64,000 nt of DNA from Streptomyces violaceoruber (GTDB lineage Bacteria; Actinomycetota; Actinomycetes; Streptomycetales; Streptomycetaceae), in the NCBI GenBank assembly GCA_000720805.1, contig JODI01000025.1:120205-184204 (forward strand). Direction: 5' to 3'. The notes below the pieces were generated by a model, which was not told the DNA's origin, searched no databases, and saw only the letters and a list, made by a program, of their open reading frames with translations. Each line of letters begins with the position of its first letter. The stretch's first letter is position 1. The translations under genes and the position numbers were made by a program. This document shows positions 17,567 to 26,291 of this stretch, piece after piece.

Positions 17567-19279
17567 GTGAGGCTCCGCAGCGCGCAGTGGTACGAGGGCC
17601 AGGACCGCAACGCCTACATCCACCGGGCATGGATGCGGCGCGGACTGCCGGGCGATGCCTTCACCGGCCGCCCCCAGATCGCCATCGCCAACACCGCCTC
17701 GGACCTGAGCCCCTGCAACGCCCACCTGAACGAGGTGGCCGCCTCGGTACGCAACGGTGTGTACGAGGCGGGCGGCATTCCGCTGGACCTGCCCGTGGTG
17801 TCCCTGGGCGAGACGCAGATGCGGCCCACGGCCATGCTCTGGCGCAACATGGCGGCGATGGCCACGGAGGAGATGCTGCGGGCCAACCCCGTCGACGGCG
17901 TGGTGCTGTTGGGCGGCTGCGACAAGACGATCCCCTCGCTGCTGATGGCCGCCGCCTCGGTGGACCTGCCCGCCGTCGTCGTGCCCGGCGGCCCGATGCT
18001 CACCGGGACCTTCCGCGGCGCGCCGCTCGGCTGCGGCACCGACGTGTGGCGGCTGTCGGAGGAGGTCCGGGCCGGCACGCTCTCCCAGGAACAGTTCACC
18101 CGCTCCGAGTCGTCGATGATCCGCAGCCGCGGGCACTGCAACACCATGGGCACCGCCTCGACGATGGCCCTGGTGGCCGAGGCCCTGGGCACGGTCGTCC
18201 CCGGCGTGGCGGGCACCCCCGCCCCCGACAGCCGTCTCCTGGAAGCCGCCCACGGCACCGGCCGGCTGGCGGTGGAGATGGTGTCCGCCGACCGGCGTCC
18301 GGGCACCTTCCTGACCAAGGCGTCCTTCCACAACGCGATCGTGGCACTGGCCGCCGTCGGCGGCTCCACCAACGCGGTCGTCCACCTCCTCGCCCTCGCC
18401 GGCCGACTCGGGATCGACCTGTCGCTCGACGACTTCGACCGCATCGGCTCCCGCGTGCCGGTCCTGGTCGACCTCCAGCCGGCCGGCCGCTTCCTCATGG
18501 AGGACTTCCACCGCGCCGGGGGCCTGCTCGCCGTCCTGCGGGAGGTGCGCGACCTGCTCGACCCCGACGCGCTGACCGTCACCGGCAAGCCGCTGGCGGA
18601 CTACCTCGACGACGCCCCCATCTGGGACGGGGAGGTGATCCGCACCCGCGTGAATCCGCTGGTGGCCGAGGGCGGCATCGCCGTCCTGCGCGGCAACCTC
18701 GCCCCCGACGGTGCCCTCGTCAAGCCTGCGGCGGCCTCACCGCACCTCCTGCGCCACCGTGGCCGGGCGGTCGTCTTCGACAGCATCGAGGACTTCCACG
18801 CCCGCATCGACGCGCCGGACCTCGACGTCGACGCCGACTCCGTCCTGGTCCTGCGCGGCTGCGGCCCCAAGGGCTACCCGGGCATGCCCGAGGTGTCGAA
18901 CATGCCGCTGCCGAAGAAGCTGCTCGAGCAGGGCGTCCGCGACATGGTCCGCGTCTGCGACGGCCGCATGAGCGGCACCGCGTACGGGACCGTCGTGCTG
19001 CACGTGGCACCGGAGGCCGCAGCCGGCGGCCCGCTCGCGCTCGTACGGACGGGAGACTTCATCGACCTCGACGTCGAGGCCCGCCGCATCGACCTCGACG
19101 TGCCCGCCGACGAACTCGCCGGCCGGACACCCGACGAGGCCACCGTCACCGGCTTCGCGAACCCCCGGCGTGGTTGGGAGCGCCTCTACGTCGACCACGT
19201 CCTGCAGGCCGACACCGGAGCCGACCTGGACTTCCTCGTCGGCTCCAGCGGGTCGCAGGTGAGCCGTGAATCGCACTGA
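17567..19279 (+). CDS. IlvD/Edd family dehydratase (probable sugar-acid dehydratase)
   Basis: A 570-residue Fe-S dehydratase. GTG 17567 is chosen over the in-frame GTG 17540 because GGAAGGG lies eight bases upstream and the family starts at RLRSAQWYEGQDRN. Cluster ligand motifs are GGCDKT and GHCNTMGTAS. CDGRMSGTAYGTVVLH near the C-terminus is conserved. The sequence pattern and partners (IclR, zinc dehydrogenase, FAH-like) fit an aldonate dehydratase such as L-arabonate or D-xylonate type rather than branched-chain amino acid synthesis. Exact sugar unknown. Confidence 0.88.
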   Translation: MRLRSAQWYEGQDRNAYIHRAWMRRGLPGDAFTGRPQIAIANTASDLSPCNAHLNEVAASVRNGVYEAGGIPLDLPVVSLGETQMRPTAMLWRNMAAMATEEMLRANPVDGVVLLGGCDKTIPSLLMAAASVDLPAVVVPGGPMLTGTFRGAPLGCGTDVWRLSEEVRAGTLSQEQFTRSESSMIRSRGHCNTMGTASTMALVAEALGTVVPGVAGTPAPDSRLLEAAHGTGRLAVEMVSADRRPGTFLTKASFHNAIVALAAVGGSTNAVVHLLALAGRLGIDLSLDDFDRIGSRVPVLVDLQPAGRFLMEDFHRAGGLLAVLREVRDLLDPDALTVTGKPLADYLDDAPIWDGEVIRTRVNPLVAEGGIAVLRGNLAPDGALVKPAAASPHLLRHRGRAVVFDSIEDFHARIDAPDLDVDADSVLVLRGCGPKGYPGMPEVSNMPLPKKLLEQGVRDMVRVCDGRMSGTAYGTVVLHVAPEAAAGGPLALVRTGDFIDLDVEARRIDLDVPADELAGRTPDEATVTGFANPRRGWERLYVDHVLQADTGADLDFLVGSSGSQVSRESH

Positions 19280-19515
19280 CCGACCCTATCCGGCGCCCCC
19301 GGCACCGGGACGAGACCCTGCTCTCCGCCGACGCCACACCGCAGGCGCGCAGGGAGGAGGCCGCACCGGGCGTCGAAGCCGCCCACGCCCGTGACCGACT
19401 CTCCTTCGCCCGCGACGCCTTCCGCTGTCTCCTGGTGCCACGGGCCGTGGTCACACCACGCGACGCATTCCCCGTACCGGCTCCCCAGTATCGGCATCCC
19501 GCCCGGGATCGGCGT

Positions 19516-20709
19516 CTACTGGCCGAGCCAGAGGTCCGGCCCGAAGACCTCGTAGTGGATCCTGTCGGCGGGCACGCCGTGCCGCAGCAGGTCGCCACGG
19601 ACTGCGCGCATGAACGGCAGCGGCCCGCACAGGTAGGCGGTCACGTCGGCCGGGAGGCGCAGGCTGCTCACGTCGGCTTGGCCGGTTGCCGCCTCCGGCG
19701 CCTGGTCGCCCGGCACCTCGTACCAGAGGTGATGCCGGGCGTTCGGCAGTGCCCGCACCACGCCGAGCTGCTCCGCGCGGTGCGCGTGGTCGGCGGGGGA
19801 GCGGTCGGCGTGGATCACGGTGACAGGGCGGTGGGAACCGGTGGAGGCCAGGTGGTCGAGCATGGCCAGCATGGGCGTGTTGCCGATTCCCGCGGATGCC
19901 AGCAGGAGCGGACCGTCGCCCTCGGGCAGGACCAGGTCGCCGAACGGGGCCGACACGGTGAGCGTGTCACCCGGCTGCGCGTTGTCGTGGAGCCACGTCG
20001 AGACCTCGCCGTCCGGGGTCGTCACGCCGTGGACGCGCTTGACGCTGATGCGCCAATTCGGTCGGCCGGGGGCGGAGGACAGGCTGTACTGGCGGATCTG
20101 GCGGGCGCCGTCCGGAAGTTCGACCTGGACACTGACGTACTGGCCCGGCCGGAAGGGGACAGCCGGACCCCCGTCGGTGGGCCGCAGGACGAGGGAGACG
20201 ACATCGGACGTCTCCTGGCGCCGCTCCGCGATCTCCATGCGCCGCCAGACCTGGCCCTCGGTGGCGCCGGTCCGCTGGTACAGGCGCGCCTCAAGCGCGA
20301 TCAGCGCGTTGGCCATGAGCCAGTAGACCTCGTCCCACGCTGCGGCGACCTCGGCAGTGACCGCGTCGCCGAGTACCTCGGCTATCGCGGCGAAGAGGTG
20401 GCGGTGGACGATCTTGTACTGCCCGGAGGTGATGCCCAGTGAGGCGTGTTTGTGCGCGATCCGCGCGAGCATGGCGTCGGGGCGGGCGTCGGGTTTCTCC
20501 AGCAGCAGCCCCGCGAACGCGGCGATGGAGCCGGCCAGTGCTTTCTGCTGATCTCCGGTGGCCTGGTTGCCCCGGTTGAACAGGTCCCTCAGCAGCTCGG
20601 GATGGGCTTCGAACAGCTTCTGGTAGAAGAGCTCGGTGATGTTCCCGATGGCGGCTCCGACCGCCGGAAGGGTGGCCCGGACGACGGGGACGGACTCTTC
20701 GGAGAGCAC
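19516..20709 (-). CDS. hmp: Flavohaemoprotein, nitric oxide dioxygenase
   Basis: A 397-residue flavohaemoglobin that converts NO and O2 to nitrate. GTG 20709 is preceded by AGGAG five bases away; a longer in-frame extension is not Hmp-like. The globin domain (~1-140) has the distal Tyr29 in LFYQKLF and the proximal His88 in AHKHASLG. The FAD domain has RQYSLSSAP, and the NAD domain GIGNTPMLAML and YEVFGPDLWLG. It is transcribed toward the IlvD gene. Upstream is an NsrR-like site and then the nsrR gene in the same direction. Confidence 0.95.
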   Translation of the reverse strand: MLSEESVPVVRATLPAVGAAIGNITELFYQKLFEAHPELLRDLFNRGNQATGDQQKALAGSIAAFAGLLLEKPDARPDAMLARIAHKHASLGITSGQYKIVHRHLFAAIAEVLGDAVTAEVAAAWDEVYWLMANALIALEARLYQRTGATEGQVWRRMEIAERRQETSDVVSLVLRPTDGGPAVPFRPGQYVSVQVELPDGARQIRQYSLSSAPGRPNWRISVKRVHGVTTPDGEVSTWLHDNAQPGDTLTVSAPFGDLVLPEGDGPLLLASAGIGNTPMLAMLDHLASTGSHRPVTVIHADRSPADHAHRAEQLGVVRALPNARHHLWYEVPGDQAPEAATGQADVSSLRLPADVTAYLCGPLPFMRAVRGDLLRHGVPADRIHYEVFGPDLWLGQ

Positions 20710-20744
20710 TGCGACTCCTGGATGGGTGAGTGGATCGGCGAGAT

Positions 20745-20767
20745 AATAGGTAAAGGATCTTCGTGTT
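20745..20767 (-). promoter_or_regulatory. NsrR-like site upstream of hmp
   Basis: On the minus strand AACACGAAGAT-C-CTTTACCTATT forms an imperfect 11-1-11 inverted repeat. It closely resembles the Streptomyces coelicolor NsrR site at hmpA1 as I remember it. It lies 36 bp before the hmp start, where an Fe-S NsrR would block transcription until NO arrives. Confidence 0.6.
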
Positions 20768-20831
20768 TTGGTGAACAAGTGACCGTGCCCCCAGGGGCCC
20801 CGACGCTCTGCGTGTGTGCCAGTGGCTCGGG

Positions 20832-21272
20832 CTATTGCGGGGGAGGGCCGGCCAGGGCGATCAGCACCGGCCCGGTGGGCGAGGTGACGAGGTCGGCAAC
20901 GGTCAACGGGTCGAGCGTCGCGTAGAACGCCTCCTGGGCGTCGCGCAGCGCACGCCGCAGGCGGCAGGCCCCGCGCAAGGGGCATGGCGGGTCGTCGCAG
21001 GAGACGACCTCGTCCTCGCCCTCGAGTTCGCGTACCAGCCAGCCGACCGAGGCTCGACGGCCGAAGCCGGTCAGGGCGAGACCGCCGCCACGGCCGCGCC
21101 GGGCCTCGATCACACCGAGGTGCTGCAGGCGTGTGATCGCCTTCGCCGCGTGTGTGTGCCGCACGTCCATGGCTTCGGCGACCTCGCGGGTGGTGAGCAC
21201 CTCGTCGTCGGCGCAGACGGCCAGCCGCATCACGGAACGCAGCGCCAGGTCGGTGAACTTCGTCAGTCGCAC
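20832..21272 (-). CDS. nsrR: NsrR, Rrf2-family nitric oxide-sensing repressor
   Basis: A 146-residue Rrf2 regulator. It begins MRLTKFTDLALR, with the Asp8 that serves as an oxygen ligand in Streptomyces NsrR. The helix-turn-helix is at ~25-60 (LTTREVAEAMDVRHTHAAKA). Cys92, Cys97 and Cys103 (SCDDPPCPLRGAC) are the cluster ligands. GTG 21272 has almost no ribosome site, so it may be leaderless. An NsrR-like repeat lies just upstream, suggesting autoregulation, and hmp follows in the same direction. Confidence 0.93.
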   Translation of the reverse strand: MRLTKFTDLALRSVMRLAVCADDEVLTTREVAEAMDVRHTHAAKAITRLQHLGVIEARRGRGGGLALTGFGRRASVGWLVRELEGEDEVVSCDDPPCPLRGACRLRRALRDAQEAFYATLDPLTVADLVTSPTGPVLIALAGPPPQ

Positions 21273-21288
21273 AGCTCAGACGCTAGCA

Positions 21289-21311
21289 AATGCGAATGAT
21301 AGATTCCTGTT
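21289..21311. promoter_or_regulatory. NsrR-like site between nsrR and cupin gene
   Basis: AATGCGAATGA-T-AGATTCCTGTT shares the AA-N3-GAA half-site pattern with the hmp site. It lies between the nsrR start and the divergent cupin gene, so it could control both. Confidence 0.45.
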
Positions 21312-21465
21312 CACTGGCGACCGTGTCCGTGTGGACTGTGTCACGGACAGGCGGCTCCCCGGTCGGCCGCGAAGGCGCGTTCTTCCGGTACGGCACCGGA
21401 CCACCGCCGGTACAGCGTCGGCGCGGGCCGAGGACGGACACAAGCATGGCGACAGGACGGTGGCA

Positions 21466-21900
21466 GTGGTGACGTTGGCAGACGGCGACTCCTCGAACCC
21501 GACCGATGAGGCGCCGGTGCCTCGCATCCTGTTCGACGTCGGAACGTTGGAGGCGCTGGGCCCGGCGTCCACGGGCGCGGTGTGGAGGCTGTCCGAGTCC
21601 GGCAGGCAGATCGACGCCAATGTCGTCCGAATCCCGCCAGGGCAGCGCGTCGAGACCCATGCCGAGCCGGATCTGGACGTCCTGCTGCTGGTCGTGGCCG
21701 GAGACGGCACCCTGATCACCCCTGAGGGGCCGTCATCCCTGGGCGAAGGCAACCTCGCCTGGCTGCCCCGGGGCTCCACGCGCGGCCTTGAGGCGGGCGA
21801 GCGGGGCATGGCGTACCTGACCGTCCACCGGCGACGGCCCGGCATGCGGATCCAGCCCGCCGGACGCCCGGATCGGGGATCGGACGGGTCGCGTCCCTGA
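21466..21900 (+). CDS. Cupin-domain protein next to nsrR
   Basis: About 144 residues. Three in-frame GTG codons (21460, 21466, 21469) compete; 21466 is taken for its spacing from AGGA. The core is a single cupin barrel: an IPPGQRVETHAEPDLDVLLL segment, then GDGTLITPEGPSSLGEGNLAWLPRGSTRGLEAG. The first metal motif is reduced to one clear His plus Glu/Asp residues. The divergent position over an NsrR-like site suggests NO-responsive expression. Function not known. Confidence 0.7.
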   Translation: MVTLADGDSSNPTDEAPVPRILFDVGTLEALGPASTGAVWRLSESGRQIDANVVRIPPGQRVETHAEPDLDVLLLVVAGDGTLITPEGPSSLGEGNLAWLPRGSTRGLEAGERGMAYLTVHRRRPGMRIQPAGRPDRGSDGSRP

Positions 21901-22261
21901 ACCGCGATCGCGGTTTCCGACGACGGAGTTCAGCCGGGCGCGGTTAGGGCCCTTCTGATGGATCTCCGCGGCGTCGCGACGCCCGGCACGCACTCCCCCA
22001 CTCTCGACTTCGCTCGAGCGGGGGGACCCCCATGCCGTGCTCAAGCGGCGGCTTGGACGGGGATTGTTCCGGCCCGGCCTCCCAGTCCTGAGTCGGTGGG
22101 GCTGGAACACCCGTTGTCAGACGGTGCGTTGGTGGTCCAGGCAATCCCGCCCCCGCTTGCTCCGTGGGGAGACACAGGTGCTGGCGCCGTACCCCGCGTG
22201 ACAGGGCGCCGGTCCCGTAGGGCAGCATCTGCTCACCATCTGCTGATCGTGAGGAGTCGTC
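21901..22261. other. Intergenic region with interspersed repeat
   Basis: A 360-bp gap that starts with the 47-bp repeat and a C-rich/G-rich stretch (ACTCCCCC, then GCGGGGGGACCCCC) able to form hairpins. Short open frames starting MDLRGVATPGTH are translations of the repeat rather than genes. Confidence 0.5.
21947..21993 (+). repeat. 47-bp interspersed repeat, copy 1
   Basis: Identical over 47 bp to the reverse complement of 57106-57152. It begins GGGCCCTTCTGATGGATC and is followed here by a potential G/C hairpin. It looks like a dispersed intergenic repeat of Streptomyces, not a gene. Confidence 0.9.
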
Positions 22262-22933
22262 ATGCGCTCAACCCGCGGTGCCGCTTCAAGTGTGGTGCTC
22301 GCCGGCCTGCTGCTGGCGGGCTGCTCACCGGGGGCGCTCGGTGGCGCGCCGGTACCCGGGACGGGGAGTCCGGCGGCGGCTCCCTCCGGGACGACATCGG
22401 GCGGGACCGACGGATCGGTCATCGCGGTCGGCGCGGGCCCGCAGAAGACGTACACGGTGCAGAGGCAGCCGGCGGCGGGCAGCTGCCGCTACCGGACCGA
22501 ACACGGAGAGCCGCTGGAGGACCCGAAGTGCACGCCGGGTGCGATATCCCCGGCGGTCACCCAGTCGAATCTGACGTCCACGATCTGCCGCAAAGGCGGA
22601 TACACCTCCGGCATCCGCCCGTCCACGTCCGTCACCGGCAAGGAGAAGAAGCTCAACGCCGCCTCCTACGGGTACACGGGACGGATGGGGGACGCGGAGT
22701 ACGACCACCTGATCAGCCTCCAGCTGGGCGGTGACCCCAACGACTACCGCAATTTGTGGGTGGAACCCGCCGACCCGGGCCATCGGTCAGGGGCCGGGGT
22801 CAACAACAAGAAGGACCCGGTGGAGACGAAGCTGCACACCGCAGTCTGCAAGGGCCAGGTCACCCTCGCGGCCGCACAGAAGGCCATCGTGACCGACTGG
22901 ACCACGGCCCTCAGCGTCCTCCACGTCGGCTGA
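22262..22933 (+). CDS. Secreted lipoprotein with HNH-like nuclease fold
   Basis: A 223-residue protein behind GAGGAG six bases before ATG 22262. The N-terminus ends in the lipobox LLAGC (Cys21), so it is probably anchored outside the membrane. Residues ~28-60 are a Gly/Ser/Pro-rich linker. The C-terminal domain has EYDHLISLQLGGDPNDYRNLW, then NNKKDPVETKLH and LAAAQKAIVTDW. The D-H ... N-x-W ... N-K-K-D pattern is that of a beta-beta-alpha-metal (HNH-like) endonuclease. A secreted nuclease could scavenge or degrade external nucleic acid; the role is inferred. The gene stands alone. Confidence 0.65.
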   Translation: MRSTRGAASSVVLAGLLLAGCSPGALGGAPVPGTGSPAAAPSGTTSGGTDGSVIAVGAGPQKTYTVQRQPAAGSCRYRTEHGEPLEDPKCTPGAISPAVTQSNLTSTICRKGGYTSGIRPSTSVTGKEKKLNAASYGYTGRMGDAEYDHLISLQLGGDPNDYRNLWVEPADPGHRSGAGVNNKKDPVETKLHTAVCKGQVTLAAAQKAIVTDWTTALSVLHVG

Positions 22934-22950
22934 CCACCTGTTTCCGGCTT

Positions 22951-23103
22951 TCAAGCGTGCTGTTCACCGGCGTCATCCGCATGAGCTGGTGGAGAAACCC
23001 TGACCCAGCCGGCGGAGCCGACCAGGAACCCCAGTCCAACCACCGCCCCGACGTACACCAGCACCAGCAGCAGCCCACAGAAGATCAGCAGCCGGCCCGT
23101 CAT
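22951..23103 (-). CDS. Possible small membrane peptide (50 residues)
   Basis: ATG 23103 opens a 50-codon frame starting MTGRLLIFCGLLLVLVYVGA and continuing hydrophobic through VVGLGFLVGSAGW, then a polar tail. The composition is that of one or two membrane segments. No convincing ribosome site and no known family; the same frame is open upstream, so it may be a relic. Confidence 0.25.
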   Translation of the reverse strand: MTGRLLIFCGLLLVLVYVGAVVGLGFLVGSAGWVRVSPPAHADDAGEQHA

Positions 23104-23447
23104 GATGCCGAGCAGGGCCAGACCGCGGTCGCGGCCTCCCAGACGCTTGCCGCGGCGACGGCCCAGATGTCCTGCCGGGACAGCGACGACTGCCCCGCCT
23201 GGTAGCGCCGGGGCACCCCCAGGCGCGCGGACTCTACTACAGCGTCGGGTTCCGGGAGCTCACGCGCGACGTGCCGCTCATCAAATCCAGGATCGCGGGC
23301 TGAGCACTCGTCGGTCGGGTCAGCGAACGAAGCCACTCCGACTCTGCGCGCCGGGCCTGACCGGACGCGCACACCTGGAGCGGGCGCACCCCGGGTCGGC
23401 GCGGGCTCGGACCCTCGATGTGGTGTCCTCGTCGAACGCCCCGCCGC

Positions 23448-23640
23448 GGCACGGCATTTCCCGCTCGGCGAAGGTGCGGAAGCCGCGCGGTGGGCGGCCG
23501 GTGAGGCGCTGGACGGTGTCGGTGGCGCGGTCCTCGGCTGCCTGGCGATGGCGATGGCGCGGCCCGTGCCGGTGAGCAACTCGGCGGGCATCCCGGCGGC
23601 CAGGCGGGCCACCTGCCGTTCGATCTGACCGGGCCTGCCG
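23448..23640 (-). pseudogene. Remnant of NmrA-like NAD(P)-binding protein (C-terminus)
   Basis: One minus frame reads QIERQVARLAAGMPAELLTG and a second, shifted frame ATDTVQRLTGRPPRGFRTFA. Together they resemble the C-terminal end of NmrA/NAD(P)H-binding proteins, which finish with T-D-x-V-x-R-x-T-G-R-P-P-R-x-F. The shift and missing N-terminal half indicate decay. Confidence 0.4.
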
Positions 23641-23898
23641 GTGCTGTCGCTCCCGTTCGGCTCGACCGCGGACGGCCTGGGCCCGGCGGACGCCGACTCC
23701 AGAGTCCTCGCCTGCCCGGCAGTCGACGCCGGCGGGATCATGCTTCCCCTGGCCAGGGCCAACGACTGCCAGGTACGACCGTCCCGGCGTGCGGCGAGCA
23801 GCCCGCTGGACGACGTGGACCGTTCCGCCCTTGCTCGTCACGACGTGGTGGGCACCCAGCCGGGCCGTACCTCGACAATGGCGCCGCGCCGAGGTGAT

Positions 23899-25128
23899 CT
23901 ACAGGCGCAGGACGATCAGGGCGGTGTCGTCGGTATTGCCGGTGGTGGGCAGCAGATCGGCCAGGAGAGCGTCGGCCAGGATCTCGGGGTCGGAATGCCG
24001 GTGACGGGTGAGAGTGTCCGCGAGACGGGCCAGACTGGCGTCGATGTCCTCGGTACGGCGTTCGATGAGACCGTCGGTGTACAGGACCAGGGTGGAGCCT
24101 TCGACGAACGGAGTACGGGCCTGGGGGCGCGGCACGTGCTCGGGCCGGGCGCCGAGGGGCGGGTCGGTGGCCTGGTCGAGGAAGGCCACGGTCCCGTCGG
24201 GGTGAACCAGGGCGGGCGGGAGGTGGCCGGCACAGCTGTAGGTGATGGAGCGGTCGCCCCAGTCCACAAAGGTTGTCGCAGCGGTGGTGGACTCGGCACC
24301 GTCGACGGAGCGGGCGTACAGCCCCAGGGCCTCCAGGGCGCGGGCGGGCCCCTCGGTGACGCGGCAAGCCGCGCTCAGGGCGCTGCGCAGCTGTCCCATG
24401 ACGCAGGCGGCTGCCAGGCCATGACCCACGACGTCGCCCACGGCGATCGCGAGGTTCTCGCCGGGCAACTCGACCAGGTCGTACCAGTCGCCGCACACGT
24501 TCAGGGCACCTACGGCAGGCCGGTAGCGCACGGCCGCCCCATGCTGTCCCGTCGGGCCGGGCGGGGGCAGCATCGCGGCCTGCAGGGCCAGGGCGGTCTC
24601 GCGTTCGTGGGCGTGGGCCTTGCGCAGCCGCTCGTTGACCTCCTGGAGTTCACGGGCGCGGGTGTACAGCTCGGCCTCCAGCACCCGGGACCGGCTGTCG
24701 CCACCCCGGCCACCGAAGGCGCGGATGAGTTCGGTGACCTCCTCGACCCGGTGCACGATCAGCGTGACCTGCCCGTCGGGGCCGAAGACGGGTGCGTTGA
24801 CCGGGCTCCAGTAGTGCTCCTGCCAGTGGCCGGGCCGCTGGGGGTCCTCGATGTCGTAGCGGAGCAGCGCCATGGTGTCGCGCTCGCCGGTGGTCACGGC
24901 GCGGAGCATCGACTCCCGGGTCTCGCGCATACCGGCAGCGCCCGGATCGTTCGGGTTTTCGGGGAAGACGTCGAAGATGTAGCGGCCCACCAACTGCTCC
25001 CGACTGCGCCCGGCCAGCCGGAGGAAGTCGTCGTTGGCATCCGCGTAGACGAGGTCGGGGGCGAGCAGCGCCACCATGCCGGGCAGGGCCCGGAAGACCG
25101 CCGCATAGTCGATCTGCGGTTCCGTCAT
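23899..25128 (-). CDS. PAS-domain PP2C (SpoIIE) serine phosphatase
   Basis: A 409-residue cytoplasmic phosphatase. The ATG at 25128 is preferred to the in-frame GTG at 25170, which lacks a ribosome site. Residues ~5-125 form a PAS sensor (FRALPGMVALLAPDLVYADA, NAPVFGPDGQVTLIVHRVEE). Residues ~135-185 are a charged coiled coil. Residues ~185-409 are the SpoIIE phosphatase with metal-binding Asp in NVCGDWYD, VGDVVGHG, LYTDGLIE and NTDDTALIVL. Such proteins dephosphorylate anti-anti-sigma factors or act in partner switching. No RsbV/RsbW-like gene is adjacent. Confidence 0.93.
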   Translation of the reverse strand: MTEPQIDYAAVFRALPGMVALLAPDLVYADANDDFLRLAGRSREQLVGRYIFDVFPENPNDPGAAGMRETRESMLRAVTTGERDTMALLRYDIEDPQRPGHWQEHYWSPVNAPVFGPDGQVTLIVHRVEEVTELIRAFGGRGGDSRSRVLEAELYTRARELQEVNERLRKAHAHERETALALQAAMLPPPGPTGQHGAAVRYRPAVGALNVCGDWYDLVELPGENLAIAVGDVVGHGLAAACVMGQLRSALSAACRVTEGPARALEALGLYARSVDGAESTTAATTFVDWGDRSITYSCAGHLPPALVHPDGTVAFLDQATDPPLGARPEHVPRPQARTPFVEGSTLVLYTDGLIERRTEDIDASLARLADTLTRHRHSDPEILADALLADLLPTTGNTDDTALIVLRL

Positions 25129-25666
25129 GTATTGCCTGCCTCGGCGCTGAGCGTCAGTTTTCAGATCCACGATAGGAGCGAACCCGCCATGCGGCGCGGG
25201 TACGGCTCACTGCTCGTTCCATATCGCCGACACTGGCCGCGCGGCCGACTTCAGCGGCTCGCGATGCGTGGTGGACATGGGCCGTGGCCGGATGGTCACG
25301 GCGTCAGAGCGGTTCCGGAGCCCCGGTCACAGGGCGGAGCCCACCTCCGGCAACCGCTCGCCCTGAGCTGAGGGGGCAGAGGCGAAGGACTCGGGGACCG
25401 AAGCGGATCGCGTCCGCCCCACCCCGACCGCCTTCGTGTCAGCGGGCGGCCCTGTGCCTGGTGTTGGTGTTCGTCGGCGTGGTGATCACGCGCCTCCGCC
25501 GCGGAGAGGAGGTGACGATCGCAGGCGCGGCAGGGCTGCGGTCCCGCCTGCGCATCGCCGGACGCCTCGGCAGCAGGGAGACGTGAGTCACACACGTCCG
25601 TGTCACAGGGTGTCGGGCCGCCTCGTCTCAGAGGTGTAGCCATTGACGACCACGGAGGAGCACACG
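25129..25666. other. Intergenic region ahead of the CMD-sigma operon
   Basis: A 538-bp divergent gap. The right end carries the ECF41-type promoter. A plus-strand frame 25284-25586 contains one hydrophobic stretch (ALCLVLVFVGVVITRLRRGE) but is otherwise Arg/Pro-rich. I do not regard it as a secure gene. Confidence 0.4.
25601..25627 (+). promoter_or_regulatory. ECF41-type promoter
   Basis: TGTCACA (25601-25607), a 16-bp spacer and CGTC (25624-25627) match the promoter known for ECF41 sigma factors. It lies 40 bp before the CMD gene, which precedes an ECF41 sigma gene, so the sigma factor probably activates its own operon. Confidence 0.8.
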
Positions 25667-26140
25667 ATGGACGCGCGACTGAACTACTTCGCCAGCCCGA
25701 ACTCCGGCAAGGCTCTCAAGCACCTCATGGCGGCGGGCAAGGCGCTCAAGGAATCCCCGCTGCCGGCCGCGACGCAGGAGTTGGTGGCGTTGCGCGTGAG
25801 CCAGATCAACGGCTGCGCCGTCTGCATCGACATGCACACCAAGGAGGCCGCCGCTGCCGGGGAGACCCCGGTGCGGCTGAGCCTGGTGGCGGCGTGGCGG
25901 GAGGCCACGGTCTTCACCGAGGCCGAACGCGTCGCGCTGGAGCTGGCGGAGCAGGGGACCCGGGTCGCGGACGCGGCCGGCGGGGTCAGCGACGAGGTCT
26001 GGGCACGTGCCGCCGAACACTACGACGAGGAGCAGCTCACCGCCCTGGTGATCCTGGTGTCCTTCATGAACACGGCGAATCGGCTGAACATCATCACCCA
26101 GCAGCCGGCCGGGGACTACCAGGTCGGACAGTCCCACTGA
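25667..26140 (+). CDS. Carboxymuconolactone decarboxylase / AhpD-like oxidoreductase
   Basis: A 157-residue protein. ATG 25667 follows GGAGGAG at six bases; an upstream in-frame TTG has none. The AhpD-type redox motif is GCAVCIDMHT (Cys-x2-Cys with His), in a helical CMD fold. CMD-family genes are the classic partners of ECF41 sigma factors, usually the sole target of the sigma. The protein probably reduces a peroxide or quinone-like substrate; the true substrate is unknown for this pairing. Confidence 0.9.
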   Translation: MDARLNYFASPNSGKALKHLMAAGKALKESPLPAATQELVALRVSQINGCAVCIDMHTKEAAAAGETPVRLSLVAAWREATVFTEAERVALELAEQGTRVADAAGGVSDEVWARAAEHYDEEQLTALVILVSFMNTANRLNIITQQPAGDYQVGQSH

Positions 26141-26291
26141 ACGGCCCTCGGCAACCGGCCGGGCCCGGCCACGGGCACCCGGCTACCGGCTCGGGGCCTT
26201 GCTCCGCGCCGCCGTTGAACCGGATGATCACCAGAAGACGCCCTCGCCGGCGCGCACGGCCGACGCGGGAGAAACGCGAGGGGGAGTCGTC

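Larger units (their letters stand above)
22934..23898. other. Degenerate intergenic region
   Basis: Nearly 1 kb with no intact gene of known type. It holds a possible 50-residue membrane peptide (22951-23103), an orphan plus-strand end near 23232-23303 reading LYYSVGFRELTRDVPLIKS, and a decayed NAD(P)-binding protein tail (23448-23640). Confidence 0.5.

Noticed and set aside
21958..22110. Frame beginning MDLRGVATPGTH
   Set aside because: It is the translation of the 47-bp dispersed repeat, which also occurs inverted at 57106.
25284..25586. 100-codon plus-strand frame with one hydrophobic stretch
   Set aside because: No ribosome site, Arg/Pro-rich remainder and no known family; left as intergenic.
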